This document shows, piece by piece, positions 43,960 through 50,267 of a DNA stretch of 50,267 nucleotides. Source of the stretch: Rhodospirillales bacterium (GTDB taxonomy: Bacteria > Pseudomonadota > Gammaproteobacteria > Burkholderiales > Burkholderiaceae_D); contig CAJCID010000014.1 of assembly GCA_903970305.1 (NCBI GenBank), positions 1 through 50,267 on the forward strand, written 5' to 3'. The position numbers and the translations under genes were made by a program. Every line of letters begins with the position of its first letter. Position 1 is the first letter of the stretch. The notes below the pieces were generated by a model. The model had not been told where the DNA came from, did not search any database, and saw only the letters and a list, made by a program, of their open reading frames with translations.

Positions 43960-44000
43960 ATTGACCAAGGTCAGATGAGGACCGGATGGCTGGTTCGGCG

Positions 44001-44043
44001 TCGTCCACAGGTTTTCCTCATAGTTGTCCCCAAGTTGTGCACA
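44001..44043 (+). promoter_or_regulatory. DnaA-box-like cluster upstream of dnaB
   Basis: TCGTCCACA (44001-44009) and TTGTGCACA (44035-44043) each differ at one position from TTWTNCACA. Between them TGTCCCCAAGT (44025-44035) is identical to 1643-1653 upstream of parE. A TATAGT at 44065-44070 may be the dnaB -10 but has no good -35. Confidence 0.45.
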
Positions 44044-44080
44044 GCCCACCGGCTCCGCCTGGGCTATAGTTTGCGAAGTC

Positions 44081-46690
44081 ATGAATACCCCGATTCCCCT
44101 CCGGACCGAACGCGGCCTGAACCGCGATCCCGAACTTGATGCGCTGCGCGTTCCGCCCCACTCGATCGAGGCGGAACAGTCTGTCCTGGGCGGCCTCATG
44201 CTCGACAATCATGCCTTCGACAAGGTCGCTGATTGTCTGCGCGAGGAGGACTTTTACCGGTACGACCACCGTCTCATCTACCAGCATATCCAGCGGCTCG
44301 TCGAGCGCTCGCATCCGGCAGACGTGATCACGGTCTTCGAGTCGCTGGCCTCGGCGGGCAAGGCCGACGAGATAGGCGGGCTGCCTTATCTGAACGAACT
44401 GGCACAGAGCACTCCGTCGGCTGCCAATATCCGGCGCTATGCCGAGATTGTGCGGGACCGCTCGGTTCTGCGTCGCCTGGTCTCGGTGACCGACGAGATC
44501 GCCGAATCCGCCTTCAACACGCAAGGTAAGGAGACCCGCACGCTCTTAGACGAGGCCGAGTCCAAGGTCTTCTCGATCGCCGAGGAGGGTGCGCGCGGCT
44601 CCCAGGGCTTCGTTGAGATCCAACCCCTATTGACCCAGGTGGTCGAGCGCATCGACGAGCTCTACCACCGCGACAATCCCAATGACATCACCGGTGTGCC
44701 CACGGGCTTTGCCGATCTCGACACGAAAACCTCCGGTCTGCAGCCCGGAGATCTGATTATCGTTGCCGGTCGGCCCTCGATGGGCAAGACCTCGTTCGCC
44801 TTGAACATCGGTGAGTACGTCGCGATCGAGCACGGCTTGCCCGTGGCGGTATTTTCCATGGAGATGGGTGGCAGCCAACTGGCCATGCGCATGCTCGGAT
44901 CGGTCGGTCGGCTCGACCAGCACAAGGTGCGCACCGGCCGGCTCGCCGATGACGACTGGCCGCGGCTGACTCATGCGATCCAGAAGATGCAAGATGCGCA
45001 GCTCTACATCGATGAGACCCCGGCTCTGAACAGCCTTGAGCTGCGGGCGCGGGCGCGCCGGCTCTCGCGTCAATGCGGCAAGCTAGGCCTCATCATCATT
45101 GACTACCTGCAGCTCATGTCCTCGAGTCGCGCGGGGGAGAATCGGGCCACTGAAATCTCCGAGATCTCGCGCTCGCTCAAGGCTCTGGCCAAGGAACTGA
45201 ACGTGCCGGTGATCGCCCTCTCGCAGCTCAATCGCAGTCTCGAACAGCGGCCCAACAAGCGCCCGGTGATGAGCGATCTGCGGGAGTGCGTGACCGGCGA
45301 TACGCTGGTGAATCTGGCCGACGGGCGCCGCTTGCCGATCCGGGACCTGGTCGATACCGAACCGATGGTCTGGGCCGTCACTCCCGAGGGTCGCATCGTA
45401 TCGGCCCGTTCGGACAAGGTGTGGAAAGTGGGCGTGCGCAAGGTCTTTCGGGTTTCGCTCGCAAGTGGGCGGACCATCCGCGCGACCGGAGAGCACCGGC
45501 TCCTGGCCGACGGGGGCTGGGCCCGCGTCCAGGATCTCAGGCAGGGTATGCGTATTGGCCTGGCCCGGGAGATACCCGAGGCTGAACTGCCCGAGCGTTG
45601 GTCCGAAGAGGGTTTGATCGTGCTCGCCCATCTGATGGCGCGCGGCCTGCACCAGAACCATCAGCCGATCCGCTATACGAGTTCGAGCCGCTCGAATTGC
45701 GAGACGCTCGCGCGCGCGGTCCGGGCCTTCGGTTCGACTTGCAAGATGCAACTGGCTGCGGGAAACCGCTACCAGGTCCTGATCACGGGCAACGGCTCGC
45801 GATGGCATCCCGCTGGCGTCAAACAATGGCTGCGCGATATCGGCGTTTTGGGGCAGCGGCCCCATGAGAAGGAATTGCCCCAGGGACTCTTTCGGCTCGC
45901 CAACCACCAGATCGCGAGATTCCTGTCCCATCTCTGGGATGCCGCGGGCTCGGTGGGCGATCGGGGGATCTCCGGGCCCGGTGGGCTGCGCGTGTTTTTC
46001 TCGTGCTATAGCCTAGGGCTTGCGCGCGACGTGGCGGCGCTCCTGATGCGCCTTGGCATCCTCGCTCGCCTGACCACGGTCATCGACTCCCATGGCCGCC
46101 CCGTGCACGTGGTCGATGTCAATGGCTCCGAAGCCCAGCGGCTGTTTCTTGAGAGGGTGATCGCAGCGCCTGAACCGGTGGCCCTTGGCCGGGCGCCGGA
46201 ACGGGATGCGCGGGAGCAAAGCGAAGGGCGCCGCGCGCTTTTGCAACGCAGCGCACAACTGACCGCAGCCCGCCCGACATCGGGCGCGGGCCGCACCCAG
46301 GCCAGTCGTCTGCCGATCGATGAGGCTGTGAGTGATTCCGACACCGCGCCAAGCCTAGAGGTGCGACCCCGACCGGTGGTCTGGGATCCGGTCGTGCGGA
46401 TCGAACCGGCAGGCGAGGAGGATGTCTACGATCTCACGGTGCCCGGTCCCGAGTCCTGGCTTGCGGACGGTATCGTGAGCCATAATTCGGGCGCGATCGA
46501 GCAGGATGCCGACGTCATTCTCTTCATCTACCGCGACGAGGTCTATAACCCCGACTCGCAGGACAAGGGTACGGCAGAGATCATCATCGGCAAACAGCGC
46601 AATGGGCCGATTGGTACACTGCGCCTGACTTTTATCGGGGCCTATACTAAGTTTGAGAACTTTGCCCCTGGAGGCACGAGTTCCTATTGA
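44081..46690 (+). CDS. dnaB: replicative DNA helicase DnaB precursor with intein
   Basis: The 869-codon gene encodes a DnaB helicase interrupted by an in-frame 400-residue intein. After splicing, DnaB would have 469 residues, as in other proteobacteria. The N-terminal domain (HSIEAEQSVLGGLMLDNHAF) and the RecA-like domain with Walker A GRPSMGKT (residues 230-237) and the ALSQLNRSLEQR arm are intact. The extein resumes with SGAIEQDADVILFIYRDE, and the Arg finger region and C-terminus are complete. The start is ATG 44081. The hexamer unwinds DNA at forks. Since dnaB is essential, the intein must splice for the cell to live unless another copy exists. DnaA-box-like sites lie upstream. Confidence 0.96.
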   Translation: MNTPIPLRTERGLNRDPELDALRVPPHSIEAEQSVLGGLMLDNHAFDKVADCLREEDFYRYDHRLIYQHIQRLVERSHPADVITVFESLASAGKADEIGGLPYLNELAQSTPSAANIRRYAEIVRDRSVLRRLVSVTDEIAESAFNTQGKETRTLLDEAESKVFSIAEEGARGSQGFVEIQPLLTQVVERIDELYHRDNPNDITGVPTGFADLDTKTSGLQPGDLIIVAGRPSMGKTSFALNIGEYVAIEHGLPVAVFSMEMGGSQLAMRMLGSVGRLDQHKVRTGRLADDDWPRLTHAIQKMQDAQLYIDETPALNSLELRARARRLSRQCGKLGLIIIDYLQLMSSSRAGENRATEISEISRSLKALAKELNVPVIALSQLNRSLEQRPNKRPVMSDLRECVTGDTLVNLADGRRLPIRDLVDTEPMVWAVTPEGRIVSARSDKVWKVGVRKVFRVSLASGRTIRATGEHRLLADGGWARVQDLRQGMRIGLAREIPEAELPERWSEEGLIVLAHLMARGLHQNHQPIRYTSSSRSNCETLARAVRAFGSTCKMQLAAGNRYQVLITGNGSRWHPAGVKQWLRDIGVLGQRPHEKELPQGLFRLANHQIARFLSHLWDAAGSVGDRGISGPGGLRVFFSCYSLGLARDVAALLMRLGILARLTTVIDSHGRPVHVVDVNGSEAQRLFLERVIAAPEPVALGRAPERDAREQSEGRRALLQRSAQLTAARPTSGAGRTQASRLPIDEAVSDSDTAPSLEVRPRPVVWDPVVRIEPAGEEDVYDLTVPGPESWLADGIVSHNSGAIEQDADVILFIYRDEVYNPDSQDKGTAEIIIGKQRNGPIGTLRLTFIGAYTKFENFAPGGTSSY
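45287..46486 (+). mobile_element. DnaB intein (codons 403-802) with degenerate LAGLIDADG endonuclease
   Basis: A 400-residue intein sits between DLRE and SGAIEQDAD. Splicing residues are all present: Cys1 (CVTGDTLVNLADGRRLPI), block B TGEH with Thr67 and His70, block F EEDVYDLTVPGPESW, and the terminal His399-Asn400, followed by extein Ser+1. Residues 105-310 resemble the homing-endonuclease domain of the Rhodothermus and Synechocystis DnaB inteins (QWLRDIGVLGQRPHEKELP, LARDVAALLMRLGILARLTT). The two LAGLIDADG helices read LAHLMARG (residues 113-120) and FLSHLWDAAGS (212-222), where the catalytic acids are Arg and Ala, so cutting activity is probably lost. A linker of about 60 residues without clear fold precedes block F. 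Confidence 0.93.
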
Positions 46691-46859
46691 CCTGGTTCGA
46701 CAATTCCTAAAGGTGTGCGGGATTTCATTGACCGCCCCGGCACATCCTGATACCAATTGGGTCGAGAATCTGGCAGCCTGAGGGCCGCTGGGATGAGGTC
46801 CCTACTACCCCCCCGATTTTGCAGGGCTCGAAATCTTGAGCGCTGTCCTTGGAGATGCG

Positions 46860-48011
46860 ATGCTGGAGCGGATCGTGAGCCTGTTGCGCCACTGCGGTGA
46901 GGGGGCGGCCCTTGTCTGTGCCCTCGTGATGTCGACCCCCTCCTTTGCTCAGACGCCCTCCGGGGCTCCGGCGACCACGCCCCAGGCTCAGGGCGGCGCG
47001 GCGGGGACTGCGACAGGCGCATCGGGCACTGCCGGGACGGCGGACACGGCTCCTGCGGCAAGCACGGGCGATGCCGCCCAGGCGCGTAATCCGGCGGCCA
47101 AGATCAATCTCGTCGATGGCCAGGTCCGGATCGTGGGCCCCGACAAGGTCTCGCACTCCGGCAAGGTCGGCGACCAACTCTATGAGGGCGATGCGATCGT
47201 CACCGGCGATGGCGCCGAGATCCATCTTGACATGGCCGACGGTGGCTTCATCGCGGTCCGGCCCAATTCCCAGGTCCGTATCGCCAAGTATCAGGCGAAC
47301 GGGGACTCGGGGGATGTGAGCGTGATTGGCCTGCTCAAGGGCAGCCTGCGCTCCATCACCGGCTGGATCGGCAAGACCTATCCGCGCAACTACTCGGTGA
47401 TCACGCCCAGTGCGACGATCGGCGTGCGCGGTACCGATCACGAACCGGCCTACATACCCGAGGGCACGCAAGGCACCGATGCCGGTACCTACGACACGGT
47501 CCATGCAGGTCAGACATCGATGGCCACGAGCCACGGCACGATCGACGTCCTGCCCGGCAAGGCCGGCTTTGTCGATCAACATGGCAGCCAGCCGCGCGTG
47601 CTCGACAAGGTCCCGGCTTTCTTCCAGGCGCCACACGCGCATGATGCCGTGTTCGTGGGCAAACACGAGAAGATCGCCGCATCGCTTGAGCAAAAGCGCC
47701 AGACCCGTGTGCAACAGCATGCGCAGGAACTCAAGCAGGGTGGGGCTCGTGGGGGGGCCAACAATCCCGCAGCACGCCAGACGACCGGTCGGGCGCCACT
47801 GCAGCCCGTGAACAAAGCGGCTGCCGCCGCGGCGCGGCCCGGGCAGCCGGCGGCTGCCGCGGCGAACAAGCCGGCAGCGCCTCAACAACAGGGAAACCTG
47901 CTCCAGCGGATGATGCATCCGAATGCCCCAGCGCCTGCCGCGGGCCAGAAAGCGCCGGTGGTGGTGCCCAAGGTTGAGCCGAAGGTCGATCTGAAAAAGA
48001 AGACGAACTAG
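46860..48011 (+). CDS. exported FecR-domain protein
   Basis: A 383-residue protein with a signal peptide (ending MSTPSFA-QT near residue 31), an Ala/Gly/Thr-rich linker, a FecR domain at residues 85-200, and a long Ala/Gln/Pro-rich tail with a Lys-rich end (VEPKVDLKKKTN). The FecR domain shows GKVGDQLYEGDAIVTGDGAE, GGFIAVRPNSQVRI and TPSATIGVRGTDHE. In FecR itself this domain is the periplasmic part of an anti-sigma factor. Here there is no N-terminal sigma-binding domain, so a role as a secreted or surface-linked scaffold is more likely. I start at ATG 46860, with GGAG 5 bases upstream. The 169 bp after dnaB and the 119 bp after this gene hold nothing that I recognise. Confidence 0.85.
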   Translation: MLERIVSLLRHCGEGAALVCALVMSTPSFAQTPSGAPATTPQAQGGAAGTATGASGTAGTADTAPAASTGDAAQARNPAAKINLVDGQVRIVGPDKVSHSGKVGDQLYEGDAIVTGDGAEIHLDMADGGFIAVRPNSQVRIAKYQANGDSGDVSVIGLLKGSLRSITGWIGKTYPRNYSVITPSATIGVRGTDHEPAYIPEGTQGTDAGTYDTVHAGQTSMATSHGTIDVLPGKAGFVDQHGSQPRVLDKVPAFFQAPHAHDAVFVGKHEKIAASLEQKRQTRVQQHAQELKQGGARGGANNPAARQTTGRAPLQPVNKAAAAAARPGQPAAAAANKPAAPQQQGNLLQRMMHPNAPAPAAGQKAPVVVPKVEPKVDLKKKTN

Positions 48012-48130
48012 GAGGTGGGCATCCTGGGCGTGTGGGGCGTGTTCTCGCAGTGCGCTGAAGGGGAGCCTAAAGGACGCGTAAGAGGCGCTTAGAGGGCGTG
48101 CCCGAGGTGAGAACGAGGTGCGTGCCTGGC

Positions 48131-49231
48131 CTAACCCCCGATATAGGACATTTCGACCTTGGCCCGTCCCTCAGTCTGCGCGCCGCGCACTTCCGAGTAG
48201 CGGTCCGATCGGTCCGACCAGACCGCAGCGATCAGATTCGACAGCAGCGCATCACTCGCGCCTGAGCGCAGCGGTGCCCGAAAATCCGTGGCCGCGGTCG
48301 CAAACAGACACGTGTAAAGATTGCCCTCGGTCGACAGGCGTGCACGGGTGCAGCTTCCGCAGAAGGCCTGCGTGACGCTCGAGATCATCCCCAACTCCCC
48401 CGAGCCGTCGGCATAGCGCCAGCGTTGCGCCACCTCGCCCTCATAGTTGTGCTCGATGGGAACGATCGGTGCGAGCGCATTGATCCTGGCGACCACTTCG
48501 GAACTGGGCACGACCTCGTCAAGGCGCCAGCCGTTGGAATTGCCCACGTCCATGTATTCGATGAATCGCAGGATGTGGCCGCTGCCGCGAAAGTGGCGGG
48601 CCATCGGGACGATCTCCTGGTCGTTCAAGCCGCGCTTGACGACCATGTTCACCTTGATGGGACCCAGTCCGACGCGGCTTGCCTCGTCGAGTCCTGCGAG
48701 CACGGCCGCGACCGAGAAGTCCGCATCGTTCATCCGTCGGAAGACCGCGTCGTCCAGGGCATCGAGGCTGACCGTCACGCGGGTGAGTCCCGCGTCCTTC
48801 AGGGCAGCCGCCTTGCGTTCGAGCAGTGATCCGTTGGTCGTGAGCGTCAGATCCAAGGGCGAGCCATCGGGCAGCTGGATCGCCGCGAGCATGGCGATGA
48901 GCCTCTCGATGTTCTTGCGCAAGAGCGGCTCGCCCCCGGTTAGACGGATCTTGCGCACGCCATGCGCTGCGAACAGGCGGGCGAGCCGCGTGATCTCCTC
49001 AAAACTGAGTAACGCGGCCTGCGGCGCGAAGGCATAGTCCTGATCAAACACATCCCGGGGCATGCAATAGATGCAGCGGAAATTGCAGCGATCCGTGACC
49101 GAGATCCTGAGGTCGCGCAGACTGCGCTGCAAGCGGTCGTTCAGAATCCCCCGGGGCTCGATGTGCCGATCAGGCACGCGCACCGTACTGCGGTTGCGGT
49201 AGTCAGAGAGGGGAACAACACGTTGCGTCAT
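48131..49231 (-). CDS. moaA: GTP 3',8-cyclase (MoaA)
   Basis: A 366-residue radical SAM enzyme that, with MoaC, turns GTP into cyclic pyranopterin monophosphate for molybdenum cofactor. The SAM cluster motif is CNFRCIYC near residue 49, followed by [14 protein letters not shown]. The second [4Fe-4S] cluster is bound by [20 protein letters not shown] near residue 290. The C-terminus is EMSYIGG; the two terminal Gly are needed for activity in MoaA. I start at ATG 49231; the N-terminal 30 residues are longer than in E. coli. The upstream oxygenase gene is on the same strand, 70 bp away. Confidence 0.96.
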   Translation of the reverse strand: MTQRVVPLSDYRNRSTVRVPDRHIEPRGILNDRLQRSLRDLRISVTDRCNFRCIYCMPRDVFDQDYAFAPQAALLSFEEITRLARLFAAHGVRKIRLTGGEPLLRKNIERLIAMLAAIQLPDGSPLDLTLTTNGSLLERKAAALKDAGLTRVTVSLDALDDAVFRRMNDADFSVAAVLAGLDEASRVGLGPIKVNMVVKRGLNDQEIVPMARHFRGSGHILRFIEYMDVGNSNGWRLDEVVPSSEVVARINALAPIVPIEHNYEGEVAQRWRYADGSGELGMISSVTQAFCGSCTRARLSTEGNLYTCLFATAATDFRAPLRSGASDALLSNLIAAVWSDRSDRYSEVRGAQTEGRAKVEMSYIGG

Positions 49232-49301
49232 GGCAATTCCAGACAGAGAGCTGATGATAGCGCGCCCGAACGATTGCTGCAGGCCCGGCGGCCGGCGAGC
49301 G

Positions 49302-50144
49302 CTACCGATAGGGTCCCTCGCGCATCCAGCGCGTGGCGATCCACTTCTCACCACGCGTGACGGCAGTGCCGCCATGCAAGGTGCGCGTGGACGGGTGGGG
49401 ACGGTCGTAGGAAAAGAACACCGCATTGCCTTGTACGGCCGCGACCTCGAGTCCGAGGTCCGGAAAGATCGTCGCGCCACCACCTTGGGGATCGTTCAGA
49501 TAGATGATGAGCGTCGCAACGCGCTGTCCGCCCTGGCTCACGAGCTTCGGGGTGCCCGGATCGGCGGGATCGAAGTAGTCGTAGTGCGGCTCATACTGCG
49601 CGCCCTCGCCATAGTGCAGGATCTGCAGGGGCTCGCCGTTTTCAAGGGGCCAGCGGGTCAGACTGGCGATGCGCTGATTGATGCGCAACAGCAGTTCCGA
49701 CTCGGTGTGATGGAAATAGGTGCCCTCGCTGGTCCGGGCTGCGTTGAGTTCGGTGCCACCACTTTCGCGATCGATGGTGCGCGAACGTTCCAGCTTGGGC
49801 TGCGACTCTTGGATCAGTGCGGCGCATTCCGCCTGTGAGAGCACACCTTGCAAGACGAGGAGCCGGGGTTGTTGAAACTGCGCGAGCACGGTGATCCGGC
49901 CATCGGAGACGTCCAGAACATGGGGACCCTCGGCGAGATTTGCGGCAAGGGGATCGGGAACGGCATGCGTTGCCGAACGGGCGGGCGCTGCAAGCTCCGC
50001 CTTGGGTTGGGCGTCCTCTAAGATCTGGCGCGCAAACGCCGGGTCGTGACCCACGGCCACGAGGGCCTGGATCATGTCCTGCGGAGCGCACCCGCGCGCA
50101 AGCTGCTCAGTGATCCACTGACTGAGCTCGGGAGTAAGTCGCAC
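49302..50144 (-). CDS. 2-oxoglutarate/Fe(II) oxygenase, prolyl 4-hydroxylase-like
   Basis: A 280-residue protein. Residues 1-50 form a small helical domain ([18 protein letters not shown], then [20 protein letters not shown]), and residues 85-280 form the double-stranded beta-helix oxygenase. The iron ligands are His and Asp in [10 protein letters not shown] and the distal His in RTLHGGTAV; the 2-oxoglutarate Lys is in [10 protein letters not shown]. It probably hydroxylates a protein or peptide residue, though the target is unknown. GTG 50144 has GGAG 6 bases upstream. It lies between the probable rne end and moaA, a gene order in which rne and moaA are otherwise often adjacent in betaproteobacteria (from memory). 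Confidence 0.88.
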   Translation of the reverse strand: MRLTPELSQWITEQLARGCAPQDMIQALVAVGHDPAFARQILEDAQPKAELAAPARSATHAVPDPLAANLAEGPHVLDVSDGRITVLAQFQQPRLLVLQGVLSQAECAALIQESQPKLERSRTIDRESGGTELNAARTSEGTYFHHTESELLLRINQRIASLTRWPLENGEPLQILHYGEGAQYEPHYDYFDPADPGTPKLVSQGGQRVATLIIYLNDPQGGGATIFPDLGLEVAAVQGNAVFFSYDRPHPSTRTLHGGTAVTRGEKWIATRWMREGPYR

Positions 50145-50163
50145 CGATCGCTCCGCCGCAGGC

Positions 50164-50267
50164 TTAGCCCTTGCGCGTCTCGATTTGCACCAGCGGCTCG
50201 GAGGACGCCGGCGGTGCGGGTTTGCGCGCGCGCGGCACGCGGGTCAGCGGCGCTGCAGCAGCCGCGC
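50164..50267 (-). CDS. rne: C-terminal end of a gene, probably ribonuclease E (5' part outside window)
   Basis: Only the last 33 codons are in the window. They read an Ala-rich stretch, then LTRVPRARKPAPPASSEP and LVQIETRKG before the stop. Low-complexity Ala/Pro/Arg followed by LVQxETR resembles the tail of betaproteobacterial RNase E, whose gene often lies next to moaA. The call rests on this short tail and the gene order, so it is tentative. The oxygenase start lies 19 bp downstream of its stop. Confidence 0.45.
   Translation of the reverse strand, partial: AAAAAPLTRVPRARKPAPPASSEPLVQIETRKG

Noticed and set aside
45287-46486. The inserted region of dnaB considered as a frameshift, an insertion sequence or a separate gene.
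   Set aside because: The frame is continuous from DnaB start to stop, both splice junctions and blocks are present, and there are no inverted terminal repeats or target duplication.
46860-48011. The FecR-domain gene considered as a FecIR anti-sigma factor.
   Set aside because: No sigma-factor gene is adjacent and the protein starts with a signal peptide instead of a sigma-binding domain.

Overview
The window is a stretch of chromosomal DNA with high G+C, roughly 60-65% by eye. It is dense with housekeeping genes on both strands. Several features point to a polyhydroxyalkanoate (PHA) storing betaproteobacterium: the gene order rpsF-priB-rpsR-rplI-dnaB, the run sigma factor-DUF3619-DUF3106 next to the ilv genes, ilvIHC followed by psd and pssA, an rnfB-like gene joined to nth, and a moaA gene close to what looks like the 3' end of rne. 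I cannot name a genus. I see no rRNA, tRNA, CRISPR array, insertion sequence or prophage.

Layout. 1-6.1 kb: 3' part of an ABC-F gene (uup), then parE and parC (topoisomerase IV). 6.1-9.9 kb: an aminotransferase and a PhzF-type isomerase on the minus strand, divergent from a MocR/PdxR-type regulator. 10-15.1 kb: htpG behind a good sigma-32-like promoter, a DNA glycosylase, a spermidine-synthase-like protein and a GspE/PilB-type ATPase. 15.1-18.5 kb (minus): moxR, an acetyltransferase, a VWA protein and a glycine-zipper protein in one tight operon, divergent from two c-type cytochromes (18.7-19.4 kb). 19.4-22.5 kb (minus): phaZ, an rnfB-like ferredoxin, nth and a DUF1841 gene. 22.7-23.9 kb: fdxA and a ferredoxin-NADP reductase. 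24-28 kb: pncB, a Na+/H+ antiporter-like permease, a 2-hydroxyacid dehydrogenase and a PHA-system protein. 28.2-32.7 kb: acyl-CoA-binding protein, AlaX, a TetR regulator, a phasin, a lipase-like hydrolase and an FFLEELY-type protein. 32.8-35.3 kb (minus): sigma factor, DUF3619, DUF3106 and RDD genes. 35.7-40.8 kb: ilvI, ilvH, ilvC, a small lipoprotein, psd and pssA. 41-42.3 kb: two genes of unknown function. 42.4-46.7 kb: rpsF, priB, rpsR, rplI and a dnaB interrupted by an intein. 46.9-50.3 kb: a FecR-domain exported protein, then moaA, a 2-oxoglutarate oxygenase and the probable end of rne on the minus strand.

How the parts fit. Replication and chromosome topology (parE, parC, priB, dnaB), PHA turnover (phaZ, a phasin with a basic tail, a PhaD-like TetR, a PHA-system protein, ACBP), branched-chain amino acid and phospholipid synthesis, and iron-sulfur/redox functions (fdxA, fpr, rnfB-like, nth, cytochromes, moaA) are all represented.

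The observations most worth attention are: (1) a 400-residue intein in DnaB whose homing-endonuclease motifs have lost their acidic residues and whose junction is displaced by two residues from that of the well-known DnaB inteins; (2) an identical 11-bp sequence plus DnaA-box-like sites shared by the parE and dnaB upstream regions; (3) four tandem 12-bp repeats directly upstream of the ilv promoter; (4) an overlapping cassette of sigma factor, one-TM DUF3619 and DUF3106 that has the layout of an envelope signalling system; (5) an N-acetyltransferase inserted by stop-start overlap into a MoxR/VWA operon; and (6) a G-quadruplex motif in the only long region with neither a gene nor an obvious function.
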